A stretch of 64,000 nucleotides of DNA, taken from contig DEKK01000008.1 in NCBI GenBank assembly GCA_002353815.1, forward strand, positions 14,038-78,037. The letters run 5' to 3'. The stretch is from Bifidobacteriaceae bacterium UBA2724 (GTDB lineage Bacteria; Actinomycetota; Actinomycetes; Actinomycetales; Bifidobacteriaceae). This document shows, in pieces, positions 18,889 through 26,524 of this stretch; within the stretch, counting starts at the first letter, position 1, and every line of letters starts with the position of its first letter. Below the pieces are notes generated by a model. That model did not search any database. It was not told the DNA's origin and saw only the letters and a list, made by a program, of their open reading frames with translations. A program made the translations under genes and the position numbers.

Positions 18889-21246
18889 ATGGGCGACAAC
18901 AAAGACCTGAAGGACAACATGAGCATTGCCGCCAGCAAACTCGGCTGTGAGATCAGCTCCGACCCGAACGACCCGCTGCTGCCGATCTGGCAGATGTGCA
19001 AGGAACACCATCCCAACGTCGACCTGTCGATCCTGCGCCGCGCCTACCAACGGGCCGAACGCCAGCACTGCAACCAGCGCCGCAAGTCCGGCGAGCCCTA
19101 CATCATCCATCCGCTCGCCGTCGCCCAGATCCTCGCGGACCTGGGCATGAGCCCCACCGTCGTGGCCGCGGGCCTGCTGCATGACACGGTGGAGGACACC
19201 GACTACACGCTCGACCAGTGCCGCGAGGAGTTCGGCGACACCGTCGCCGGCCTCGTGGACGGCGTCACCAAGCTGACGAAGATGGACGTGGGCGAATCCG
19301 CCCAGGCCGAGACGATCCGCAAGATGGTCGTCGCGATGAGCCGCGACGTGAGGGTGCTCGTCGTCAAACTCGCCGACCGCGTGCACAATGCCCGCACCTG
19401 GCGCTACGTCAAGACGACCAGCGCCCAGCGCAAGGCACGCGAGACGCTCGACGTCTACGCCCCGTTGGCCAACCGCCTGGGCATGAACGCCATCAAGACC
19501 GAGCTCGAGGAGCTGTCGTTCAAGACCCTCGACCCCAAGATCTACAACGAGATCATCATGCTGGTCAAGCACCGCGCAGGGCAGCGCGAGGTATATCTCA
19601 AGCAGGTCATAGACGAGATCTCCGACGACCTCAGGCAGCAAGGCATCGATGCCTATGTGACCGGCCGTCCGAAGGACTACTACAGCATCTACCAGAAGAT
19701 GGTGGTGCGTGGCATCGAGTTCGAGAACATCTACGACCTGCTCGGCGTGCGCATCATCGTCAATTCGATCCGCGACTGCTATGCCGCGCTCGGCGCGGTG
19801 CATGCGAGGTGGAGCCCCGTGCCCGGCAGGTTCAAGGACTACATCGCCATGCCGAAGCTCAACATGTACCAGTCGCTCCACACCACGGTCGTGGGCCCCG
19901 GCGGCAAGCCCGTCGAGATCCAGATCCGCACGTGGGAGATGCACCGGCGCAGCGAATTCGGCATCGCAGCCCACTGGAAGTACAAGGAGAACGGCCAGGC
20001 CGGACGTGCCCTGAGCAAGCCCGATTCCTCCGACCGCGAGCGCGAGAAGCAGCTGCAGTCCGCCGACTCGGCGTCCCGCGAGGAACTCAGCGAGGCCGAC
20101 AACCTCAAGTGGATCCAGCAGCTTGCCGACTGGACCAGCGAGACCCCCGATTCGGACGAGTTCCTGGGCACTCTCAAGGAGGACCTCGGCTCGGCGCAGG
20201 TGTATGTGTTCACGCCGAAAGGCAAGATCATCGCGCTGCCCGCCCATGCCACGCCGGTCGATTTCGCGTATTCGGTGCACACCGAGGTCGGGCACCACAC
20301 CATGGGCGCGCGCGTCAACGGCAAGCTGGTGCCTCTCGACACGGAGCTGCAGAACGGCGACACCGTCGAGGTGCTCACCTCGAAGGCGGAGAACGCCGGC
20401 CCGTCGCATGACTGGCTGAGCTTCGTCAAAAGCCCCAAGGCGCGCAACAAGATACGCCAGTGGTTCACCAAGGAACGCCGCACCGAAATGATCGACGCAG
20501 GCCGCGACGACCTGACCCATGCCATGCGGCGCCGCAACATGCCGGTGAACATCCTCATGTCGGCATCCAGCGTGGCACGTGTCGCCGACGAGCTGGGCTT
20601 CCCGGATTCCGACACCATGTTCGCCAACATCGGGGAAGGGGCCATCTCGGCGCAGAACGTCATCGCCCACATGGTCAAGGATTCCAGCTCCGAAGAGGCC
20701 GTGCGCGAGGTCGAGCACAACGTGCTGCCGTCCGCCCCCGCCAAGCAGTCCAAGAACGACGAGGTCGGGATCGCGGTCAAGGGAGTCAAGGGCGTGTGGG
20801 TCAAACTGGCCAAGTGCTGCATGCCGGTCCCCGGTGACGACATCGTCGGCTTCATCACCCGCATGCAGGGCGTGTCGGTGCACCGTACGGATTGCGTGAA
20901 CATGCAGAACCTCGCCAAGAACCAGCCCGACCGCGTCGTCGATGTCGAATGGACGAGCAACAGGGGCACGTTCCTCGTCAAGATCCAGACGGAGGCGCTG
21001 GACCGCGGGCATCTGCTGAGTGACATCACCAAGGTGCTGTCCGACCACGGCGTGAACATCATCTCTGGCTCCCAATCGACGGGCGAGGACCGCGTGGCCA
21101 CCTCCCAGTTCACTTTCGAGATGGCCGATCCGCAGCACCTCGAACGCCTGCTGGCCGACATCCGCAAAATCGACGGCGTGTTCGACTGCTATCGTCTCAC
21201 CGGCCAGTCCAGCCAGGACCAGCTCAAGATCCGCAACATCCGCTAG
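18889..21246 (+). CDS. relA: Bifunctional (p)ppGpp synthetase/hydrolase (RelA/SpoT homologue)
   Basis: Long RSH enzyme, 785 residues, that makes and degrades the alarmone (p)ppGpp at the ribosome in response to starvation. The HD hydrolase domain is intact (HPLAVAQILADLGM and LLHDTVEDTDYT, about residues 65-110). The synthetase domain follows (GRPKDYYSIYQKM, then KDYIAMPKLNMYQSLHTTV). Next are a TGS domain (VYVFTPKGKIIALPAHATPVD), a Cys/His zinc-finger-type segment (LAKCCMPVPGDDIVGFI and HRTDCVN) and a C-terminal ACT domain. Retained HD residues mean both activities are expected. ATG 18889 follows CAAGGAGA with good spacing. A terminator-type hairpin follows the gene. Confidence 0.96.
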   Translation: MGDNKDLKDNMSIAASKLGCEISSDPNDPLLPIWQMCKEHHPNVDLSILRRAYQRAERQHCNQRRKSGEPYIIHPLAVAQILADLGMSPTVVAAGLLHDTVEDTDYTLDQCREEFGDTVAGLVDGVTKLTKMDVGESAQAETIRKMVVAMSRDVRVLVVKLADRVHNARTWRYVKTTSAQRKARETLDVYAPLANRLGMNAIKTELEELSFKTLDPKIYNEIIMLVKHRAGQREVYLKQVIDEISDDLRQQGIDAYVTGRPKDYYSIYQKMVVRGIEFENIYDLLGVRIIVNSIRDCYAALGAVHARWSPVPGRFKDYIAMPKLNMYQSLHTTVVGPGGKPVEIQIRTWEMHRRSEFGIAAHWKYKENGQAGRALSKPDSSDREREKQLQSADSASREELSEADNLKWIQQLADWTSETPDSDEFLGTLKEDLGSAQVYVFTPKGKIIALPAHATPVDFAYSVHTEVGHHTMGARVNGKLVPLDTELQNGDTVEVLTSKAENAGPSHDWLSFVKSPKARNKIRQWFTKERRTEMIDAGRDDLTHAMRRRNMPVNILMSASSVARVADELGFPDSDTMFANIGEGAISAQNVIAHMVKDSSSEEAVREVEHNVLPSAPAKQSKNDEVGIAVKGVKGVWVKLAKCCMPVPGDDIVGFITRMQGVSVHRTDCVNMQNLAKNQPDRVVDVEWTSNRGTFLVKIQTEALDRGHLLSDITKVLSDHGVNIISGSQSTGEDRVATSQFTFEMADPQHLERLLADIRKIDGVFDCYRLTGQSSQDQLKIRNIR

Positions 21247-21302
21247 ACGCGTCCATTGCGGGCCGCAGCGGGCGGAGGATGGCGAAAACGCGGCCACCAT
21301 AC

Positions 21303-21341
21303 AAGAAACCCCTGGGCACGGCGTGTGTCCGGGGGTTTCTT
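21303..21341 (+). terminator. relA terminator
   Basis: A 10-bp stem AAGAAACCCC / GGGGTTTCTT around a 19-nt partly paired loop, ending TTTCTTAT, about 55 bp after relA. It may also serve the convergent DUF349 gene. Confidence 0.7.
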
Positions 21342-21424
21342 ATACCAAGGGGTTTCCTGTGGAACATTGTTCCCATGAGGCATCCCTTTTTCTATGAGGA
21401 TTCCCTTGGAGGCTTCTCGCCGGG

Positions 21425-21466
21425 GCCGCACCGCTTCCGGTCTTGAAACGGGGAGGGCGGTGCGGC
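21425..21466 (-). terminator. Hairpin after the DUF349 gene
   Basis: A 10-bp stem GCCGCACCGC / GCGGTGCGGC with a 22-nt loop, directly downstream of the minus-strand DUF349 stop. No T-tract. Confidence 0.35.
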
Positions 21467-21475
21467 GAGCCAGCG

Positions 21476-22867
21476 TCACTTGACGACGGCGAGCCACTTC
21501 TCCTTCGTCGCCTTCTCGGCCTCGAGGTCGGCCTTCTTCTTCGGATCGGTCTCGGCGGCGATCTTCTTGTCAAGATCGGCGAGCTGCTCCTCGAGCTGGC
21601 GCTGGAAGTCGGACTTGAGCTCCTCGGCGGCAGGGTCGGACTTCTTCCATTCGGCTTCCTCGACTGCCTTGATCGCCTTGTCGACGTCGTCGAGGCCGGA
21701 CTCGATGCGATGCACCTCGGAACGCGGGACGTATCCTATCTCGTCCCACTGGTCCTGGATCTTGTTGAGCTCCTGACGGGCCTGCTTCGCGGCCTTCGCG
21801 TCCTTGACGGGCAGAAGGGCCTGGGCCTGCTTGAGCAGCTCTTCCTTTTTGGCGAGGTTCTCTTTCTCGCCTTCGTTGGCCTTGTCACGGTCGGCCTGGC
21901 GCGCGTTGTAGAACACGTCGGCGGCGGCGCGGAAACGAGCCCACAGGGCGTCGTCCTCTTCGCGGCCGGCATGTCCGGACTTCTTCCAGCGGTCCATGAG
22001 TTCGTTGAACTTGCGGGAGGTCACGCCCCAATCCGTGGAGTCCTTGATCTCCTCGGCCTCCTTGATGATCTCCTCCTTGGCGCTCTTGACCTGCGAGCGC
22101 TGCGCGTCGCGGGCCTGGCTCCACTTGCGGCGCCTGCTCACGAACGTCGAGCGGGCGGATGAGAAACGCTTCCACAGGGCGTCGGCATCGGTCTTGTTGA
22201 GGCGGATCGTGGTCTTCTGGTGCGTCTGCCATTCGTCGAACAGCTTCTTGAACTCCTCGCCGGTGTTGCGCCAGTTGGTCTTGTCGCCCAGCGACGCTGC
22301 GAGCGCCTCGGCCTTCTCCACGATCGCGGTGCGTTCCCTGAGGGCCTTGTCATAGGCTTCCTTGCGGGATTTCTCCAGCTCGTCGCGCTTGGCTTCGCCA
22401 GCCACCTTGAGCTCGCCGAATTCCTTGCGCAGGGCCTCCATGTCTCCGACGGCCTGGGGTTCGGCGACCTCGGACTGGAGCTGCGAAAGCGACTTCGTGA
22501 TTTCGCCGGGCTTGATGGAGGACGCCTTGAGGCGGGCGCCGAACTGTTCGAGCTTGGCGCGGAGCTCAAGGTAGCGCTTGGCGTACGGTTCGAGAGCCTT
22601 GTCCTTCTCGGCTCCAGGATACTGTCCGACGGCGCGTTCGTCGTCTCCGTCCTTGACGAACACCGTTCCGTCGTCGGCGACACGTCCGAACGCCTCGGCT
22701 GCCTTCACATCATCGTCGGTGAACGCCGGCGCCGCCTGTGCGACGGGGGACTTCTGCGCTTTCTTCGCGACGAAGGCGGGCGACGGGTGGGGCGCGGGCT
22801 TCGTCGCCGCGTTCTCGGCCGGCTTGGTGGATTCGTTATCGGGCGTGGTGACAGTCTCTTCGGACAT
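21476..22867 (-). CDS. DUF349 domain-containing protein
   Basis: A 463-residue, highly charged, mostly helical protein. After a Pro/Ala-rich N-terminus (about 60 residues) there are at least three DUF349 units, marked by TNWRNTGEEFKKLFDEWQ, TDWGVTSRKFNELMDRWKK and a third around LNKIQDQWDEIGYVPRSE. The C-terminus is a Lys/Glu-rich coiled coil. No membrane segment. ATG 22867 is 6 bases after AAGGAG; ATG 22873 overlaps that site. It is divergent from hisS. DUF349 proteins are widespread in actinobacteria and their role is not established; nucleic-acid association has been suggested from charge only. Confidence 0.88.
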   Translation of the reverse strand: MSEETVTTPDNESTKPAENAATKPAPHPSPAFVAKKAQKSPVAQAAPAFTDDDVKAAEAFGRVADDGTVFVKDGDDERAVGQYPGAEKDKALEPYAKRYLELRAKLEQFGARLKASSIKPGEITKSLSQLQSEVAEPQAVGDMEALRKEFGELKVAGEAKRDELEKSRKEAYDKALRERTAIVEKAEALAASLGDKTNWRNTGEEFKKLFDEWQTHQKTTIRLNKTDADALWKRFSSARSTFVSRRRKWSQARDAQRSQVKSAKEEIIKEAEEIKDSTDWGVTSRKFNELMDRWKKSGHAGREEDDALWARFRAAADVFYNARQADRDKANEGEKENLAKKEELLKQAQALLPVKDAKAAKQARQELNKIQDQWDEIGYVPRSEVHRIESGLDDVDKAIKAVEEAEWKKSDPAAEELKSDFQRQLEEQLADLDKKIAAETDPKKKADLEAEKATKEKWLAVVK

Positions 22868-22965
22868 AGTCATCTCCTTGGAAATAGAGAGGGAGGAAGG
22901 CTCCGCGGGACGGCCGGGCGGACAAAGAAGTCCGGCGACTGCCGCGGAATTTCCACAACATAACT

Positions 22966-22971
22966 TATTAT
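22966..22971 (+). promoter_or_regulatory. Candidate -10 of a leaderless hisS transcript
   Basis: TATTAT ends 8 bases before the GTG start of hisS and there is no Shine-Dalgarno sequence between. Transcription would begin at or next to the start codon. The -35 is weak. Confidence 0.45.
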
Positions 22972-22979
22972 ATGTAACC

Positions 22980-24380
22980 GTGGCAAAAGGCGCATCAATT
23001 TCAGGTTTCCCGGAGTGGTTGCCAGAGGAACGAGTTGTTGAACAACGAGTGATCGACACACTGCGGGGCATTTTCGAACTCAATGGATTCATCGGCATCG
23101 AGACCCGTGCGGTCGAAACGGGGGCCAGCCTTCTCAAGAAGGGCGAGACCAGCAAGGAGATCTACCTGCTGTCCCGTCTCCAGGAGGTCACGGCCGGCGA
23201 GGAGAACGACACCCCGATCGACGAACGCATCGGTCTGCATTTCGATCTGACCGTGCCGCTCAGCAGGTACGTCGTGGAGCATTCGGGGGACATCGCGTTC
23301 CCGTTCAAGCGCTGGCAGATCCAGAAGGTCTGGCGCGGCGAACGCCCGCAGGAAGGTCGCTATCGCGAATTCGTGCAGGCCGACATCGACGTCGTCGGAA
23401 ACGGCAGCCTTCCCGAGCACTACGAGGTCGAGCTTCCCCTCGTCATGGTGTCGGCGCTCGAGGCGCTGCGCGCCTACGGCCTGCCGAAGGCGACCGTGCA
23501 CGCCAACAACCGCAAGCTGTCCGAGGGCTTCTACCGCGGGCTGGGGCTCACCGACGTCGAAGGCGTCCTGCGCGAGATCGACAAGATCGACAAGATCGGC
23601 CCGGACGAGGTCACCAAGCTGCTCGTGTCCGAATGCGGCGCCGACGAGGCGCAGGCAGCCGCGTGCCTTGAGCTCGCGGACATGACCGCGGGCGACGGGG
23701 ACGAGCTCAGGGCCAAGTTCGACGATCTGTGCGGCAGGCACGGCATCGCCAAGGACTCCGACGCCTATGCGCTCGCGTCCGAGGGCGTGGCGACGCTCGC
23801 CATGATCGTGGACGAGGCCGCGGCGATACGCCCCGGCTCCGTCATCGCGGACCTCAAGATCGCACGCGGCCTTGATTACTACACGGGCTCCGTGTACGAG
23901 ACGTTCCTCGACGGCGCCGCCTCGCTGGGCTCCATCTGCTCCGGCGGACGCTACGACAACCTCGCCTCGCAGGGCAACCGCAAGTACCCGGGCGTCGGAC
24001 TGTCCATCGGCCTGTCCCGCCTCGTGTCGTACATGCTGCACACCGCGCACGCCACGGCGACCCGCGTGTCGCCCGCCGCCGTGCTCGTCGCCGTGTGGAA
24101 CGAAGACGGCCGTCTCGAATCCAACCGGATCGCCGCGGCCCTGCGCGCCCGTGGCATCGCCGCCGACGTCGCCCCCACGGCGGCCAAGCTCGGCAAGCAG
24201 ATCAAGTACGCCGACAAGCTCGGCATCCCGTACGTGTGGTTCCCCAACGGCGCCGAAGACAAGGACGGGGCCGCCGACGAAGTCAAGAACATCGTCACCG
24301 GCGACCAGGTCCAGGCCGATCGCGACGCATGGGTGCCGGCGGACGAATACGCCCGCCAGTCGGTGACGGTCGGGGACTGA
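22980..24380 (+). CDS. hisS: Histidyl-tRNA synthetase
   Basis: Class II aminoacyl-tRNA synthetase, 466 residues, charging tRNA-His. Motif 2 and histidine A/B regions are clear: HFDLTVPLSRYV, WQIQKVWRGERPQEGRYREFVQ (with the binding Arg), ADIDVVG, ARGLDYYTGSVYE and SICSGGRYDNL. The C-terminal anticodon-binding domain (about residues 365-450) holds LVAVWNEDGR and ADVAPTAAKLGKQIKYADK. The GTG at 22980 begins the family-like N-terminus (AKGASISGFPEWLPEERVVE); the longer open frame from 22578 runs antisense through the DUF349 gene and is rejected. It is followed after 153 bp by aspS, a pairing common in bacteria. Confidence 0.95.
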   Translation: MAKGASISGFPEWLPEERVVEQRVIDTLRGIFELNGFIGIETRAVETGASLLKKGETSKEIYLLSRLQEVTAGEENDTPIDERIGLHFDLTVPLSRYVVEHSGDIAFPFKRWQIQKVWRGERPQEGRYREFVQADIDVVGNGSLPEHYEVELPLVMVSALEALRAYGLPKATVHANNRKLSEGFYRGLGLTDVEGVLREIDKIDKIGPDEVTKLLVSECGADEAQAAACLELADMTAGDGDELRAKFDDLCGRHGIAKDSDAYALASEGVATLAMIVDEAAAIRPGSVIADLKIARGLDYYTGSVYETFLDGAASLGSICSGGRYDNLASQGNRKYPGVGLSIGLSRLVSYMLHTAHATATRVSPAAVLVAVWNEDGRLESNRIAAALRARGIAADVAPTAAKLGKQIKYADKLGIPYVWFPNGAEDKDGAADEVKNIVTGDQVQADRDAWVPADEYARQSVTVGD

Positions 24381-24533
24381 CGCGGCGGTACCCGGGGCAG
24401 ACCCGCGGGGTTTGTGATCCCGGACGCGTCGAAATTCAATGCCCTGCGGTAGGGTTGTGCGCGGTTGCAGACGGCTGCTCCGTGACTTGCGCACGCCAGC
24501 CGCGACGAACAAGACACATGGAATAGAGGAACG

Positions 24534-26339
24534 ATGAGCCATCAGACGGCTTACAGAACGCATCATGTCGACGAGGTGAACGAAGGCCTCGTCGGTCAGA
24601 AAGTCACAATCGCCGGTTGGGTAGACCGTCGCCGTGACCACGGCGGCGTCGCATTCCTCGACGTGCGCGACGCCTCGGGGCTCGTGCAGGTCGTGGTGTA
24701 TGACGAGGAGCTCGCGCGCCCGCTGCGCAGCGAATTCGTCATCCAGGTGACGGGCGACGTGCGCCTGCGCCCGGAGGGCAACGAGAACGAGCACCTCGCC
24801 ACCGGCAAGGTCGAGATCGTCGCCGACACCATCGAGGTGCTCGCCAAGTCCGCCGCCCTGCCGTTCCAGGTCTCCACGGCCCTGGCCAACGAGACCGAGC
24901 AGCAGCTGCCGGGCGAGGAGACGCGTCTGAAGTACCGTTACCTCGACCTGCGCCGCCCGCAGATGCAGGCCAACCTCAAGCTGCGCAGCGACATGGCCCG
25001 CGCCGCCCGCCATGCGCTCGAGGAGATGGACTTCACCGAGGTGGAGACCCCGACGTTCATCAAGTCCACGCCGGAGGGCGCCCGCGACTTCCTCGTGCCG
25101 GCCCGCCTCGTGCCCGGCTCCTGGTACGCGCTGCCGCAGTCCCCGCAGCTCCTCAAGCAGCTGCTCATGGTCTCCGGTGTGGAGCGCTACTACCAGCTCG
25201 CCCGCTGCTACCGCGACGAGGACTTCCGCGCCGACCGCCAGCCCGAGTTCACGCAGCTCGACATGGAGATGAGCTTCGTCGACCAGGAGGACGTCATGGC
25301 CATGGCCGAGAAGGTCATCGCCGCCATCTGGAAGGTCGCCGGCTACGACGTGCAGCTTCCGATCCAGCGCATCAGCTGGAAGGATGCGATGGACAAGTAC
25401 GGTTCTGACAAGCCCGATCTGCGTTTCGGCAACCAGCTCGTCGACCTGACCGAGTACTTCAAGGACACCCCGTTCCGCGTGTTCCAGGCCCCGTATGTGG
25501 GCGCTGTGGTCTACAAGGGCGCCGCGGATTTGCCGCGCCGCCAGTTCGACGCGTGGCAGGAGTGGGCGCGCCAGCGCGGCGCCAAGGGCCTGGCCTACGT
25601 GCAGTTCACCACCGACGGCGTGCTCAAGGGCCCCGTGGCCAAGAACCTGTCGGATGCCGAGCGCGAGGGCCTCAAGGAGGCCGTGCACGCCGAGGACGGC
25701 GACGCCGTGTTCTTCGCGGCCGGCGCCAAGGAGTCCTCCCAGCTGCTGCTCGGCGCCGCGCGCGTCGAGATCGCACGCCGCGAGGGCCTGCTCGACCCCA
25801 AGAAGTTCGCCTTCACATGGGTCGTGGACTTCCCGCTGTTCAAACCCACCGACGACCCCGATGACGACGACGTGGCCGTGGGCCACTCCAAGTGGACGTC
25901 CATGCACCATCCGTTCACGATGCCGAGCAAGGACTGGATCGACACCTTCGACCAGGATCCGGAGCACGCCATGAGTGACTCCTATGACATCGTGTGCAAC
26001 GGCGAGGAGATGGGCGGCGGCTCCGTGCGTATCCACCGCGACGATATCCAGGACCGCGTGCTCAAGGTGCTCGGCATCTCCAAGGAGGAGGCCGACGAGA
26101 AGTTCGGCTTTCTGCTCGAGGCCTTCAAGTACGGCGCCCCGCCGCACGCCGGCATCGCGCTCGGCTGGGACCGCACCGTGTCGCTGCTCGCCGGCACCGA
26201 TACGATCCGCGACGTCATCGCCTTCCCGAAGGCGGGCGGCGGCCGCGACCCGCTGACCGGCGCCCCGGCCCCGATCTCCGACGAACAGCGCGCCGAAACC
26301 GGCGTCGACTACGACCCCGACGAGGAGGACGAGGACTAG
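24534..26339 (+). CDS. aspS: Aspartyl-tRNA synthetase
   Basis: Class II synthetase, 601 residues, the usual length of bacterial AspRS with its GAD insertion domain. The N-terminal OB fold (VTIAGWVDRRRDHGGVAFLDVRDASG) binds the anticodon. Class II motifs follow: RYLDLRRPQM, LPQSPQLLKQLLM, YYQLARCYRDEDFRADRQPEFTQLD and the C-terminal GIALGWDRTVSLLAG. An acidic stretch, TDDPDDDDV, lies within the late catalytic insertion. ATG 24534 follows AGAGGAACG. Whether it is discriminating or also charges tRNA-Asn cannot be told. Two tandem hairpins follow. Confidence 0.96.
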   Translation: MSHQTAYRTHHVDEVNEGLVGQKVTIAGWVDRRRDHGGVAFLDVRDASGLVQVVVYDEELARPLRSEFVIQVTGDVRLRPEGNENEHLATGKVEIVADTIEVLAKSAALPFQVSTALANETEQQLPGEETRLKYRYLDLRRPQMQANLKLRSDMARAARHALEEMDFTEVETPTFIKSTPEGARDFLVPARLVPGSWYALPQSPQLLKQLLMVSGVERYYQLARCYRDEDFRADRQPEFTQLDMEMSFVDQEDVMAMAEKVIAAIWKVAGYDVQLPIQRISWKDAMDKYGSDKPDLRFGNQLVDLTEYFKDTPFRVFQAPYVGAVVYKGAADLPRRQFDAWQEWARQRGAKGLAYVQFTTDGVLKGPVAKNLSDAEREGLKEAVHAEDGDAVFFAAGAKESSQLLLGAARVEIARREGLLDPKKFAFTWVVDFPLFKPTDDPDDDDVAVGHSKWTSMHHPFTMPSKDWIDTFDQDPEHAMSDSYDIVCNGEEMGGGSVRIHRDDIQDRVLKVLGISKEEADEKFGFLLEAFKYGAPPHAGIALGWDRTVSLLAGTDTIRDVIAFPKAGGGRDPLTGAPAPISDEQRAETGVDYDPDEEDED

Positions 26340-26372
26340 TCGGGGAGGACTCGGACTAGTCCGGTCCATACC

Positions 26373-26401
26373 CCGCGGCGCCGTGCCGCGGTTCCGTTTT
26401 T
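26373..26401 (+). terminator. aspS terminator 1
   Basis: A 7-bp GC stem CCGCGGC / GCCGCGG with a 5-nt loop, followed by TTCCGTTTTT. Confidence 0.8.
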
Positions 26402-26402
26402 C

Positions 26403-26441
26403 AAGGGTGTCCCATCATGCGATGCATGGTGGGACACCCTT
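26403..26441 (+). terminator. aspS terminator 2
   Basis: An 18-bp stem with a single mismatch and a 3-nt loop, followed by TTGTCTTTATT. It stands immediately behind the first hairpin and may also block read-through into the helicase gene. Confidence 0.65.
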
Positions 26442-26524
26442 TGTCTTTATTCGTCTTCATGCATGGGCTTGTCTTTGAGCATGGGCTCCGCTTGCCCGGC
26501 GCACTGCTCGGTACACTGGGAGGC

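Noticed and set aside
22868..22979. T-box leader before hisS
   Set aside because: The gap is 112 bp, shared with a divergent gene, and the -10 sits next to the start codon, leaving no leader.
23001..26369. 1122-residue antisense open frame across hisS and aspS
   Set aside because: Both synthetase genes on the other strand are certain; the antisense product is low-complexity.
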